The notes: generated by a model not told the origin, from the letters alone. A stretch of 64,000 bases of DNA from Vicinamibacteraceae bacterium (GCA_012270995.1 JAAXHG010000015.1:1-64000), one strand, 5' to 3'; positions 42,354 to 52,335 are shown, counted from the first letter of the stretch. Program-made: numbers and translations.

Positions 42354-43640
42354 ATGAGCGGAGCGCGGGCGGCGACGAGGGCGATCGAGCGCGCCCTGAT
42401 CCGGCCGTACCGCGAGGCGGAGGGCAGCACGGGGTTCTGGCTCTTCGTCAGCCACCTCGTCACCACGTTCGGCATCGCGCTGTCGAACTTCCTTCTCTTC
42501 TTCACCCTGATCTGGGCCGCCGTCCGCCGGAAGCGGCTCCACTTCGCCACCGCCGACGAGGACCGGGGACGGCGGCGCCTGATCCTGCTCCCCCTGGCCG
42601 CCTACGCGGGCTGCTTCGTGCTCTCGGCCGTCTTCTCCTACGATCCGGCGACCAGCCTCCAGGAGCTCTCGACGCTCTACGCCGTCCTGACCCTCCCGCT
42701 GGCGCTCCTGCTCGTCCGTGGCGAGCGCCAGGTACGGATCGCGATCGTCTCCCTGGTGGGCATCTCGGCCGTACTCGCCGTCTATGGCCTGGCGCAGTTC
42801 GCCTTCACCGACTACGGTCCCCTCCACCAGCGGATCCCCGGACCGTTCTCGCACTACATGACGTTCTCCGGCGTCCTCCTGCTCGGCCTCGCCCTGATCG
42901 CCGGCCGGCTGAGCAGCGCGGGCGGCTGGCGCTCGCGGGTCAACTGGATCGGTCTGGCCCTCGTCGGCGCGGCGCTCGTTTTGACCCTGACCCGCAGCGC
43001 CTGGCTGGGCGCCTTCGCCCTCGCGGTCGCGGCGATGGCACTTCAGCGCCGGCGCGTCTTCCTGAGTTTCGCCGCCGCGCTGGTCCTGGCCGGCGCCTCG
43101 GTCGCTACCGTGGCGCCGACCCTGTGGCCGACCTACTGGCAGCGGGCGACCTCGATGGTCGATGTCCGCAATCCGTCGAACTACGACCGGCTGTGCATGC
43201 TGTGGGCCGGCGGCCAGATGATCGCCGACCGACCCCTCACCGGGATCGGCCCGGTCATGGTCCGCGAGTGGTACCCGGCCTACCGGCATCCGACCTCGGT
43301 CCGGCCACGGGTGAAACACCTGCACAACACGTTTGTCCACATGGCGGCGAGCCGCGGCATACCGTCTCTCCTCGCCTATCTGTGGCTGATGGCTGTGGCG
43401 GCGGCGATGGCGTTCGAGGGCTATCGCCGCGAAGGCGGTCGGGCCGGGCCACGCGCCGATCTCTACCTGGGCGTCCTGTTCGCCCTTCTGGCGCTCAACG
43501 TGGCCGGCCTGTTCGAAGCCAACTGGCGCGACACCGAGATCCAGCGCTGGACGCTGTTTCTGCTGGCTCTGCCGGTTATCCTCCGCGCTCCAGACGACCA
43601 GCCCGGAGATTCTGCATGCACTCCGACCGCCTCAGCCTGA
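42354..43640 (+). CDS. O-antigen ligase/Wzy-like membrane protein
   Basis: 428 residues, about ten to twelve helices. The large periplasmic loop of the O-antigen ligase family follows RDxxxW-like features: TSMVDVRNPSNYDRLCMLWA, GQMIADRPLTGIGPVM, and the conserved H-N pair in VKHLHNTFVHMAASRG. It joins sugar polymers to lipid A core or to other carriers. No other polysaccharide genes are next to it. Its 3-prime end overlaps the amidase start by 25 bases. Confidence 0.87.
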   Translation: MSGARAATRAIERALIRPYREAEGSTGFWLFVSHLVTTFGIALSNFLLFFTLIWAAVRRKRLHFATADEDRGRRRLILLPLAAYAGCFVLSAVFSYDPATSLQELSTLYAVLTLPLALLLVRGERQVRIAIVSLVGISAVLAVYGLAQFAFTDYGPLHQRIPGPFSHYMTFSGVLLLGLALIAGRLSSAGGWRSRVNWIGLALVGAALVLTLTRSAWLGAFALAVAAMALQRRRVFLSFAAALVLAGASVATVAPTLWPTYWQRATSMVDVRNPSNYDRLCMLWAGGQMIADRPLTGIGPVMVREWYPAYRHPTSVRPRVKHLHNTFVHMAASRGIPSLLAYLWLMAVAAAMAFEGYRREGGRAGPRADLYLGVLFALLALNVAGLFEANWRDTEIQRWTLFLLALPVILRAPDDQPGDSACTPTASA

Positions 43641-45034
43641 TCGAGCTTCTCGACCTTCTAGCGACCCGGGAGGTCTCCTGCACCGAGTTGATGCACGCGA
43701 CCCTGGAGCGCATCGAAGCCACGAACCCGAAGCTCAACGCCGTCGTCAGTCAGCGGCCGCGCGAGGAGTTACTGGCCGACGCCGAGGCGGCCGACGCGCG
43801 CCGCGCCGCCGGTGACGCCCGGCCGCTCGAGGGCGTACCACTGGGCGTCAAGGACCTCGAGGACGTGGCCGGAATGGTGACGTCGATGGGCTCGCGGGTG
43901 TTCCGCGACTCGGTCGCCGAGGCGGACTCGACGCAGGTCGCGCGGTTGCGCGACGCCGGCGCGATCGTCGTCGGCAAGACGAACACCCCCGAGTTCGGGT
44001 TCACCGCGATCACCAAGAACCCGCTGTTCGGCGTCACTCGCTCGCCCTGGAACCCGGAGCGCACCCCCGGCGGATCGAGCGGCGGTTCGTCCGCGGTGCT
44101 GGCCGGCGGCGTGCTGCCCCTGGTCACCTCCTCGGACGGCGGCGGCTCGATCCGGATTCCGGCCAGCTTCACGGGCGCGTTCGGCCTGAAGCCGAGCCAG
44201 GGCCGAATACCGCGCGGGCCGATGAAGGCCTGGGACTACGGCAGCACCGCGGTTTACGGTCCCCTGACCCGCACCGTGGAGGACGGGGCCCTGTTCCTCG
44301 ACCTGGTCGCCGGTCCGTCGCCCTGCGATCCCGCTTCACTGCCCCATCCCGGTCTGAGCTACAGCGAGGTGCTCGAATCAGGCCTCCCGTCTTCCGTCCG
44401 CATCGCCTGGTCGCCGGACCTCGGATACGCGAGGGTCCAGTCGGACGTCGCACGTGTGGCCGCGGAAGCGGCGGCCGTGTTCGACCAATCCGGTCTCTCG
44501 GTCGAACCGCTCGAGGAGCACGTACCGGGCGGCCCGCCGATGCTCACGGCGGCCTGGGGCACGCTCGGCAACTTCCTGATCGCCGGCCAGATCCACGAAC
44601 CGCTTCGAAACCAGCGCCAGGACATGACGCACTCGTTCGCGGAGGCGCTGGAGCGCTCCTGGGAGATGACGCCCGAGACGTTCGGCGCCGCGGCGCGCGA
44701 ACGGGCTCAGCTGAATCACTGGTGCGGTGAGGTCTTCGACCGCTTCGATCTGCTGCTGACGCCGACGGTGCCCTACGATCCGCCGCCCGCCCGCGGTCCC
44801 TTCCCCACCCACACGGAGGGCCGGGAGCAGGCGCCGGCAGGGGTCGCGGCGTTCACGATTCCGTTCAACATGTCTGGTCACCCGGCGGCGACCGTGCGTG
44901 CCGGCCTCTCCGACGCCGGCCTGCCCGTCGGCCTGCAGATCCTGGGGCCGCGCCACCGGGACGACCTCGTGCTGCGGGCCGCCCGGCTGTTCGAGCGGGC
45001 CCGCCCCTGGCACCCGAACTGGCCGGACGTCTGA
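43616..45034 (+). CDS. amidase-signature enzyme
   Basis: 472 residues from ATG at 43616, which lies inside the end of the ligase gene; the very long open frame to 42314 is a shadow. The Ser-cisSer-Lys triad is visible: Lys in PLGVKDLEDV, the cis-Ser in TPGGSSGGSSAVLAGG, and the nucleophile in DGGGSIRIPAS. The C-terminal substrate region is AAFTIPFNMSGHPAATVRAG then LPVGLQILGPRHRDDLVLRA. It hydrolyses a carboxamide of unknown identity in the cytoplasm. It is probably cotranscribed with the ligase gene. Confidence 0.92.
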   Translation: MHSDRLSLIELLDLLATREVSCTELMHATLERIEATNPKLNAVVSQRPREELLADAEAADARRAAGDARPLEGVPLGVKDLEDVAGMVTSMGSRVFRDSVAEADSTQVARLRDAGAIVVGKTNTPEFGFTAITKNPLFGVTRSPWNPERTPGGSSGGSSAVLAGGVLPLVTSSDGGGSIRIPASFTGAFGLKPSQGRIPRGPMKAWDYGSTAVYGPLTRTVEDGALFLDLVAGPSPCDPASLPHPGLSYSEVLESGLPSSVRIAWSPDLGYARVQSDVARVAAEAAAVFDQSGLSVEPLEEHVPGGPPMLTAAWGTLGNFLIAGQIHEPLRNQRQDMTHSFAEALERSWEMTPETFGAAARERAQLNHWCGEVFDRFDLLLTPTVPYDPPPARGPFPTHTEGREQAPAGVAAFTIPFNMSGHPAATVRAGLSDAGLPVGLQILGPRHRDDLVLRAARLFERARPWHPNWPDV

Positions 45035-45108
45035 CAGGGGCCGGGACGCGGGCCGTCCCGGAAACCGGACTGTCGTATCGTAGGTCGCGGACGGAAGATC
45101 GAACTACC

Positions 45109-48100
45109 GTGCCCTCCCGCGTCTTCACGACGGTCGCGCTCGGGCTGCTGAGCGTCGCCGCGCACGCCCAACCAGGCGAGGAGGCGTCGCCCGACGCACC
45201 CGCGGCGCCTGTCCTGGAGGGCCTCATGCCGCTCAGCCAAGTCCACGTGCTGGAGGTCCCGCCGGTCTCCGTCCTGGCGAGTCGAAGCGAGGAGAGCCGC
45301 CCCGGCGAACCGCTGCGCTTCGCGCACCCGTCCGCCGTCGACGTGAGCCCGGCCAGCCATGGACGGTGGGAAGTCACGAGCGACGGCCGGACTGCCGTCT
45401 GGCGCCTGCGCGTGGTCTCGACCGGAGCGGTCTCACTGAACCTGGGCTTTCACCGCTACTACATGCCGCAAGGCGGCCGCCTGCGCCTCCACACGCCGGA
45501 CGGCAAGGAGGTGGTCGGACCGTTCACCGAGGCCGACAACGAGGCGCATGGGCAACTCTGGACTCCGGTGGTCTCCGGCAGCGAGGCCCTGATCGAGGTG
45601 ATCGTGCCCGTGAACCGGCTGGACGAAGTCGAGCTCCAGCTCCACAGGGTCAATCGTGGATTTCGCGATCTCGCCCCCGCCGACGTATCACGGCGGTCAC
45701 ACGCCAGTTGCCACGTCGACGTCGTATGCCCGGTCGCGGACCCCTACCGCGAGCAGGTACGGAGCGTCGCGTTCTTCACGATCGACGGGAAAGACCTGTG
45801 CAGTGGCGTGCTGATCAACGACACGACGGGCAGCGGCACGCCGTACTTTCTGACCGCCGCTCACTGCTTCCGGCACGACCCCGACATTGCGAGTTCCGTC
45901 GTCTACTGGAACCACGAAAGCGCCACCTGCGGGAGCAGAACCCCTGGACCGAGATCGCAGTTCAGCACGGGAGCGATCGAGCGAGCGCGCAGCGCCGCGA
46001 CCGACTTCATGCTGCTCGAGCTCGACGACAAGCCGAACGTTGCCTACAACCTTTACGCGGCGGGCTGGAGCAGGGCCAGGACGCCACCGACGTCCGCGTT
46101 CACGATCCACCATCCACAGTCGCACGCCAAGTCGATCAGCTTCGAGAACGACCTTCTGACGGTGACGAAGGCCTACAGTCGAGACCCTCCCACAAGTAAC
46201 GACCAGTATCTGAGAGTTGCCGACTGGGACCAGGGTTCAACCGAGGATGGCTCTTCGGGAGCGCCGCTGTTCGACGCCAACAAGCGGGTCGTGGGCGTGT
46301 TGAGGGGAGGCTACGCGAGTTGCGCCGACGATCTTGCCGACTGGTACGGCTGGTTCGCGGCGTCTTGGGTCGGCGGCGGCACATCGACCAGCCGCCTGAG
46401 CGATTGGCTGGATCCCGGCGACACCGGCAGGATCGCCATCGACGGCAAGTACCTGAACACCGGGCCCATCGCGGTCGGAAGACTCGACGACAAGGCGCTG
46501 CGGCTCGCCGACGGCGGCGTGGCGGGCGCCCTGGATACGGACGTTTCGTATGGGTTCGAGGACGCGGACGGCGACGCGCTCACCTACGGCGCAACCTCGT
46601 CCGACGAGGCCGTCGCCACGGCGACGGTTACGGGATCGACCGTCACCCTCGCGCCCGTGGCGGAGGGGACGACGTTGATCACCGTGGCGGCCACCGACGC
46701 CGCCGGCTTGAACGCGACCGCGACCCAGACATTCTCCGCGACGGTCGGCGCCAACCGGTCGCCGGAACCGGAAGGAACGCTCGCCGATGTCTCCTTGACG
46801 GTCGCCGCAGGCGCCGAGGCGGTCGACGTGGCCAGCGCGTTCACGGATGAGGACGACGATGACCTGACGTACGCCGCATCCTCGTCCGACAGTTCGGTCG
46901 CGACCGTATCGACCTCCGGCGCCACGGTGACGGTGACGCCGCTGTCCGGCGGCGCCGCCGTGATCGCCGTCACGGCCGCGGACGGCGACGGCTCGAACAC
47001 GGCGGCAAGGCAGCGTTTCACCGCGACGGTAGCGAGCCGTCCGCCCACGGCGGTCGGGACGCTGGCGTCGCTGTCCGTGCAGGAAAACAGTGGAGGTGGA
47101 TCCCTGGACGTATCGAACGCGTTTCAGGATCCGGACGGCGACTATCTCAAATACGGCGCTTCGTCCTCCGACCCTACGGTCGCCGCGGCGGACGCGTGGG
47201 GCTCGACGGTGACCGTACGCCCCATCTCCGTCGGCTCGGCGATGATCACGGTGTCGGCGACCGACATCGACGGCTCCAACGCGACGGCAGCCCAGACGTT
47301 CGACGTCGCGGTCATCAACGGTCCGCCCGTTGCCATCGGTTCGCTGACGGGGCCGGATCTTCGGGTGGGCGACGGGACAAGAGAAGTGGACGTGTCCGAC
47401 GCCTTCGAGGACCCCAACGGCGACGCGCTGACGTACGACGCGTCGGCGGCGGCGCCCGGAATCGTACAGGTCCAGGCATCGGGTTCTCGGGTGACCCTGA
47501 CTCCCCTGTCCCGGGGGACCTCGACGATCACGGTGACGGCGACCGACGTCGCGGGTTCGAACGCGACGGCGACCCAGATGTTCGACGCGCGAGTGAAAGG
47601 GAAGCGCGGGGTGACCGTCTCGACCGCCGCCTTGACCGTCGACGAGGGGTCGACGACGACCTACACGGTGGTGCTCGACTCGGAGCCGACGGGAAACGTG
47701 ACGGTGACGCCGTCGGTCCCGGCGAACGGGAACCTGTCGGTGGAACCGACGGCCGTTGAGTTCACGACGGAGAACTGGCAGGCGAAGAAGACGGTGACCG
47801 TGATGGCGGACACGGACACGAACACCGCCTCCGAGCCCCCGGTGACGATCAGCCACCGGGTGAGCGGCGCCGACTACGCCTCGGTCGCGGCGGCATCCGT
47901 GCGGGTCACGATCGTGGAGACGGATGCGTCGGTCCTCTCATTGGAAGCGGCGGAGGCGTCGGAGAGTGCCGGCACGCTCACGTTCGACGTGACGCTGAGC
48001 AAGGCGAGCACGTCGGAGATCACGGTGGATTACGCGACCGCCAACGGCTCGGCGCTGGCGGGCGTCGACTACACGGCGGCGAGCGGCACGCTGACGTTCC

Positions 48101-49398
48101 CCGCTGACTCGACGGCTTCGCAGTCGATCGACGTGGACCTGACGGACGACGCGGACGACGAGGAGGAGCGGGAGACCTTCCGGCTGACGCTACGGAATGC
48201 ACGGCACGCCTCCCTGGCCGGGGGCGGTTCGACCTTGCAGGTCCTGGGGACGATCGAAGACGACGACGACCCGGAGGTCGAGGTGTCGTTCGAATCGTCG
48301 ACCTACGAGGTGGCGGAGGGTCGCACGGTGACGGTGGCGGTGCGCCTCAACCGCGACCCGGAGCGCGATCTGGCAATCGACCTGAAGCGCACGCACCGCG
48401 GCGGCGCGACCGACGCGGACTACTCGGGCGTGCCTGCAACGGTGAGGTTCGGAGCGGGCGTGACGCGGCAGGAGTTCCCGTTCGCGGCGACGGACGACAC
48501 CCTGGACGACGACGGCGAGGCGGTCGAGTTGAGCTTCACCGCGCTGCCGCCAAGGGTCTCTGGTGACGGAGAGAGCGTTCTGGCGATTCTGGACAACGAT
48601 GGCGGCGGCGGCCCCGGTGGCCCAGGTGGTCCCGGCGGCCCACCTTCCGACGACGACGATGAGGACGACGACGACGGTGGCGGCGACGGCGGCGGTGGCG
48701 GTGGCGGTGGCGACGGCGACGGCGACGGCGGCGACGGCGGCGGCGGCGGCGACGGCGGCGGCGGACCGCCCAGGGCCGCGATGACGGTGGACGCAGAGTG
48801 CGCCGACGGGCTGTGTCGTGCGGTGACGGGAGAGTCGGTACGGTTCGCGGACACGAGTGCCGGTACGGTGCGCACGCGTCGCTGGGAGTTCGGCGACGGG
48901 AGGAGATCCCGGTCTCGCGGGCCGGGGCACTCTTGGTCGTCGCCAGGCTTCTACGAGGTGACGCTCTCGGTGAGCGACGGCGCGACGACGTCGACGGCAA
49001 GTCGGATGTTCCTGGTGGAGGCGAGCGATCCCGCCGGCGCCTGCCAGCCCAGCAGAGAGACGCTCTGCCTTCAGGACTCGCGCTACGCCGTGTCGGTGGA
49101 GTGGTGGACGGCTGCCGGCGAGAGCGGCGCCGGCAGCGTGGTGCGCGCCGGGACGAACGATTCCGGGATGTTCTGGTTCTTCCACCCGGACAATTGGGAG
49201 GTGCTGATCAAGGTCCTGGACGGCTGCTCGGTGAACGGTCACGTGTGGGTGTTCGGCGCGTCGACCACGGACCTGGGCCATGTGATCCGGATGACGGACA
49301 CGACGAACGGGACCGTGAAGGAGTACCGGAACGAGCCGGGTCGGGCGGCCCCCGCGATCACCGCCGCCACGGCGTTCAACACCTGCGCGCCAGACTGA
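45109..49398 (+). CDS. large secreted trypsin-like protease with Cadherin-like, Calx-beta and PKD repeats
   Basis: 1,429 residues from GTG at 45109; signal peptide 1-20 (VAAHAQ). The serine protease domain (about 205-440) has His252 (FLTAAHCF), Asp299 (ATDFMLLELDD) and Ser383 (GSSGAPL), of the lysyl-endopeptidase type with several Cys. Then come four repeats of about 94 residues (453-828; TYAASSSD, then ITVTATD-like), one related beta domain, two Calx-beta units (about 941-1164), a linker of almost only Gly and Asp (1165-1222), a PKD domain (RRWEFGDGRRS) and a C-terminal domain (1311-1429; SGMFWFFHPDNWEVLIKVLD then GCSVNGHVWVF) that I know only as a recurrent tail of secreted acidobacterial proteins. 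It probably acts outside the cell on proteins, with calcium-bound repeats as a stalk. Confidence 0.88.
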   Translation: MPSRVFTTVALGLLSVAAHAQPGEEASPDAPAAPVLEGLMPLSQVHVLEVPPVSVLASRSEESRPGEPLRFAHPSAVDVSPASHGRWEVTSDGRTAVWRLRVVSTGAVSLNLGFHRYYMPQGGRLRLHTPDGKEVVGPFTEADNEAHGQLWTPVVSGSEALIEVIVPVNRLDEVELQLHRVNRGFRDLAPADVSRRSHASCHVDVVCPVADPYREQVRSVAFFTIDGKDLCSGVLINDTTGSGTPYFLTAAHCFRHDPDIASSVVYWNHESATCGSRTPGPRSQFSTGAIERARSAATDFMLLELDDKPNVAYNLYAAGWSRARTPPTSAFTIHHPQSHAKSISFENDLLTVTKAYSRDPPTSNDQYLRVADWDQGSTEDGSSGAPLFDANKRVVGVLRGGYASCADDLADWYGWFAASWVGGGTSTSRLSDWLDPGDTGRIAIDGKYLNTGPIAVGRLDDKALRLADGGVAGALDTDVSYGFEDADGDALTYGATSSDEAVATATVTGSTVTLAPVAEGTTLITVAATDAAGLNATATQTFSATVGANRSPEPEGTLADVSLTVAAGAEAVDVASAFTDEDDDDLTYAASSSDSSVATVSTSGATVTVTPLSGGAAVIAVTAADGDGSNTAARQRFTATVASRPPTAVGTLASLSVQENSGGGSLDVSNAFQDPDGDYLKYGASSSDPTVAAADAWGSTVTVRPISVGSAMITVSATDIDGSNATAAQTFDVAVINGPPVAIGSLTGPDLRVGDGTREVDVSDAFEDPNGDALTYDASAAAPGIVQVQASGSRVTLTPLSRGTSTITVTATDVAGSNATATQMFDARVKGKRGVTVSTAALTVDEGSTTTYTVVLDSEPTGNVTVTPSVPANGNLSVEPTAVEFTTENWQAKKTVTVMADTDTNTASEPPVTISHRVSGADYASVAAASVRVTIVETDASVLSLEAAEASESAGTLTFDVTLSKASTSEITVDYATANGSALAGVDYTAASGTLTFPADSTASQSIDVDLTDDADDEEERETFRLTLRNARHASLAGGGSTLQVLGTIEDDDDPEVEVSFESSTYEVAEGRTVTVAVRLNRDPERDLAIDLKRTHRGGATDADYSGVPATVRFGAGVTRQEFPFAATDDTLDDDGEAVELSFTALPPRVSGDGESVLAILDNDGGGGPGGPGGPGGPPSDDDDEDDDDGGGDGGGGGGGGDGDGDGGDGGGGGDGGGGPPRAAMTVDAECADGLCRAVTGESVRFADTSAGTVRTRRWEFGDGRRSRSRGPGHSWSSPGFYEVTLSVSDGATTSTASRMFLVEASDPAGACQPSRETLCLQDSRYAVSVEWWTAAGESGAGSVVRAGTNDSGMFWFFHPDNWEVLIKVLDGCSVNGHVWVFGASTTDLGHVIRMTDTTNGTVKEYRNEPGRAAPAITAATAFNTCAPD

Positions 49399-49423
49399 AG
49401 AGTCGGCCCCGTCTTTCGCAGCT

Positions 49424-50446
49424 TCAGGGAAGCACCGACACCTTGACCGCTCCGGAACGCTTGTCGCCCGCGATCTCGAAAGCGCGCTCGATCTCTTCCA
49501 GCGGTACCTGGTGAGTGAGCAGGCTGTCGAAGCCGTTCCCACCCGCAACCAGAGTGCCCACCGCTTCGGCGAAGTCGACTTCGCCCGGCCGCCGCGAGTA
49601 ACAGTTCGACCATTGCAGGCGCGCTTCCTTGCCGAGCAGCACGAGAGGGTCGAGGGTCAAGAGGCCCATGAACACGCCCAGTACGCAAATCGTCCCGCCT
49701 GGTGCGAGGGCGATCCCGGCCGCCGTCATCGTGTCCGCCAGACCGCCCACCGTCTCGACCACAAGATCGGCGTCGTAGCCGGCCAGGTCTTCCGGAGAGC
49801 CGGCGTCAAGCACCTCGTGAGCGCCGAGCTGCTTCGCCGCCGCGGCCTGGTGCGGATGACGGGCCGTGATCGCCACGCGGCCGAAGCCCCAGGCCCCGGC
49901 CACCGCGACCGCCGCGAGACCGATGGAACCGGCGCCCAGGATCAGCAGCTTCCCCGGCGGCTTCTCCCGGTCCGTGCCCGCGAGCCGCAGGCCATGGACC
50001 GCAACCGCGAACGGTTCGGCGAGGGCGGCAAGGGACGGCGACAGGGAACCGGGAACGCGATACAAGCGATGGGCCGGCACGACGACGGCGTCCGCGAAGC
50101 CGCCCGGCCGCCGCATGCCGTAGAGCTCGAGTTGCCGGCAGATCGAATCGCGACCGTCGCGGCACGGGCCACAATCGCCGCAGGAGGCGAGCGGCTCCAC
50201 GACCACCGGTTCTCCCGCTTCGAAGCCCGAGACGCCGGCGCCCAGGTCGTCCACGACGCCGGCCATCTCGTGACCCATGATCGAGCCCGGCTCGATGATC
50301 GGTTTCGGACTGTGAACCAGATGCAGGTCGGTCCCGCACAGGCCGCAGGCGGTCATCCGGAGCCGAACCTCGCCCGGGCCGGGTTCCGGCAGCGCCCGCT
50401 CGGTGACCGCTACTTCACCGGGGCCGAGATAGACGCCCGCGCGCAT
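49424..50446 (-). CDS. zinc-dependent medium-chain alcohol dehydrogenase
   Basis: 340 residues. Catalytic zinc: Cys in ACGLCGTDLH and His in GHEMAGVV. Structural zinc: the four Cys of SCGDCGPCRDGRDSIC. The Rossmann motif is ILGAGSIGLAA. It oxidises an alcohol or polyol with NAD(P), of the sorbitol/threonine dehydrogenase type. It converges with the protease gene after 25 bases. The gene next upstream on the strand is the PDZ protein, 27 bases away. Confidence 0.92.
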   Translation of the reverse strand: MRAGVYLGPGEVAVTERALPEPGPGEVRLRMTACGLCGTDLHLVHSPKPIIEPGSIMGHEMAGVVDDLGAGVSGFEAGEPVVVEPLASCGDCGPCRDGRDSICRQLELYGMRRPGGFADAVVVPAHRLYRVPGSLSPSLAALAEPFAVAVHGLRLAGTDREKPPGKLLILGAGSIGLAAVAVAGAWGFGRVAITARHPHQAAAAKQLGAHEVLDAGSPEDLAGYDADLVVETVGGLADTMTAAGIALAPGGTICVLGVFMGLLTLDPLVLLGKEARLQWSNCYSRRPGEVDFAEAVGTLVAGGNGFDSLLTHQVPLEEIERAFEIAGDKRSGAVKVSVLP

Positions 50447-50473
50447 CGCGCGGATCGTAGCAACGGCCTGTGA

Positions 50474-51439
50474 TCAGAGGCCGAGTTCGGAACAGTCGGC
50501 CGCTTCGCCGTTCACGGTGCAGGCGCAGTCGCCGCCCGTGCAGTCGACGCTCACCTCGCACTCGCCCGAGTCGCCGCAGGCCGCGGCCGCGAAGTCGAAG
50601 GAGTGCGCGTTGTCCACATCGACCGTGCAGTCCTCGCCGTCCTCGCAGGCGACCTTGACCTCGATCACCCGGGCCTCGTGTTCGCCGCCATCGTGGTCTC
50701 CGGCCTCGTGTACCTCCATCACGGCCGCGGCGCTGGACACCTCGACACGCCGCTCCCGCTCCTCCAGCGTGGCGCTGATCTTCTCCATCCGGCCATCGCG
50801 CCAGACCTCGAGCACGACGGTGTCGCCGTCCTCGTGGCCGCCAATGGCCCGTGCCAGCGCCGACGCGGACGCGACCGGCTCGCCGCCGACGGCGGTGACG
50901 ATGTCGCCTATCTCCAGGCCGGCACGCAGTGCCGGGCTTCCATCCACGAGCTTGCCGACCATGACGCCCACGTCTTCGGGCACGCCGAAGTGGGTGCGCA
51001 GTTCCGGGGTCAGGTCGGAGAGCTGAACGCCGAGAAACGCGCCGCCGCCGTGCCGCACGTGCAGGCGCGAACCGTGTTCCCCGAGTTCCCCGAGTCGCTT
51101 CATCACCCTGTGCATGCGGCGCCGCGCCGACTCGCCGGTTTCGCCGTCGGCCTGCTCATCCGCGACAAAGAGGACGTCGTGGCCGTCGGCCTCGAGGATC
51201 ATGACGTTCTCCTCGGAAACCCACTCGTGGTCGCCGCCGTGGAGAACCCGGACGTCGCCGTCGTCGCCGACGAAGACGACCCGGCTCGCCTGCTCGTCGC
51301 AGTCCTCGCCGTCCGCGCAATCGATGAGCTTCTTCACCTGGATCTTGCGGACCTTCTTCTCTTCCCCGTCGCCCGCGACGACCGGCGCCACAACCGCCAG
51401 CGCCAGACCGACCGCCAACCAGACCTTCATTCGTGACAT
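50474..51439 (-). CDS. secreted PDZ-domain protein with Cys-rich tail
   Basis: 321 residues. Signal peptide ends VVAPVVAGDG. Residues about 125-240 form a PDZ domain (GAFLGVQLSDLTPELRTHFG, GVMVGKLVDGSPALRAGLEI, GDIVTAVGGEPVASAS, DTVVLEVWRDGRMEKIS) like that of HtrA-type proteases, but no protease domain is present. The N-terminal part has DCADGEDCDEQ, and the last 60 residues hold about nine Cys in acidic context (CEDGEDCTVDVDNAHSF, CGDSGECEVSVDCTGGDC). The Cys/Asp repeats could bind metal or form disulfides. The function is unknown; a periplasmic scaffold is possible. Confidence 0.78.
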   Translation of the reverse strand: MSRMKVWLAVGLALAVVAPVVAGDGEEKKVRKIQVKKLIDCADGEDCDEQASRVVFVGDDGDVRVLHGGDHEWVSEENVMILEADGHDVLFVADEQADGETGESARRRMHRVMKRLGELGEHGSRLHVRHGGGAFLGVQLSDLTPELRTHFGVPEDVGVMVGKLVDGSPALRAGLEIGDIVTAVGGEPVASASALARAIGGHEDGDTVVLEVWRDGRMEKISATLEERERRVEVSSAAAVMEVHEAGDHDGGEHEARVIEVKVACEDGEDCTVDVDNAHSFDFAAAACGDSGECEVSVDCTGGDCACTVNGEAADCSELGL

Positions 51440-51561
51440 GACGCGTTCCTTCTCCAGTTCCCGTTGCCTTTCATTCTAGCCAGCGGGCCACGACGCGCGG
51501 CCGCCTCTGTAGGGATAACGCCGACCGGCCCGATTCGTTCCGGACCGATGAACCGACCGGT

Positions 51562-52335
51562 TCAGGAGTCCTCCATCGACGCCCGCACCGTCCGCAAATC
51601 CTGAAGCGCCGCCTTGGCCATCGATCCACCGTCGCGGGCCACCTCGACGAACCGGAACCCCTGCCTGATCCGCTTGGGGGCCTCCTTGACCGTGCCGGCG
51701 ACCCCGGCGAAGAGACCATGCCGCTCGCAGCCGTCGAGAATCTCGTCGATCGCCGCCGTGAACTTCTCGTCCTCCTGGTCGGCGGCAGGCCGGAGACCCA
51801 GCGACACGCTGAGGTCGCTCGGCCCGACGTAGACGCCGTCGAGGCCCGGCACGGAGAGGATGTCGTCGAGGTTGTCGAGCGCCTGCTGGGTCTCGATCAT
51901 CGGGATGCAGTAAATCTGCTCGTTCGCCTCTTCGATGTAGTTCCCGCCGTAGAGCAGACCCGCCCGGAACGGTCCGAAGCTGCGCTTGCCGCGCGGCGGA
52001 TACCGGCACGCGGCCGCCGCGGCTTCCGCCTCGGCGCGGCTGTTGACCATCGGGATGATGATCCCGTGGGCGCCGGCGTCGAGCATCTTGCCGATGATCC
52101 CGGGCTCGTTCCAGGGCACGCGCACGATCGGCGTCGTGTCGGAGGCGGTCATCGCCTGCAGCATCTCCGTCGCGCGCTGGTAGTCGACCAGACCGTGCTG
52201 CATGTCGATCGTCGCCCAGTCGAAGCCGAGGCGCGACATGAGTTCGGCGCTGTGCGTGTCCGGGAACGCGAGCCAGGCGCCGAGCACCGGTTCTCCGTTG
52301 TCGATCTTGTCGCGCAGACGGTTCTTCATCGGCAT
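51562..52335 (-). CDS. HpcH/HpaI aldolase family (2-keto-3-deoxy acid aldolase type)
   Basis: 257 residues from ATG at 52335 behind GGGAGG. Family motifs: VLGAWLAFPDTHSAELMSRL, GFDWATIDMQHGLVDY, the Arg of IVRVPWNEPG, IIIPMVNSRAEAEAAAAACR, PPRGKRSFGP, the metal Glu in IPMIETQQAL and Asp in GVYVGPSDLSVSLG. It cleaves 2-keto-3-deoxy or 4-hydroxy-2-oxo acids into pyruvate and an aldehyde, with a divalent metal. The exact substrate is open. It is followed on the same strand by the PDZ gene after 122 bases. Confidence 0.92.
   Translation of the reverse strand: MPMKNRLRDKIDNGEPVLGAWLAFPDTHSAELMSRLGFDWATIDMQHGLVDYQRATEMLQAMTASDTTPIVRVPWNEPGIIGKMLDAGAHGIIIPMVNSRAEAEAAAAACRYPPRGKRSFGPFRAGLLYGGNYIEEANEQIYCIPMIETQQALDNLDDILSVPGLDGVYVGPSDLSVSLGLRPAADQEDEKFTAAIDEILDGCERHGLFAGVAGTVKEAPKRIRQGFRFVEVARDGGSMAKAALQDLRTVRASMEDS

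Noticed and set aside
42314..43615. Very long open frame in front of the amidase (would make a 906-residue protein)
   Set aside because: The region codes for the O-antigen ligase in another frame with clear membrane helices; amidase homology starts at the ATG at 43616.
48601..48773. Possible sequencing artefact or minisatellite in the Gly/Asp-coding tract
   Set aside because: The frame stays open through it and codes for a sensible flexible acidic linker between beta domains; kept as part of the protease.
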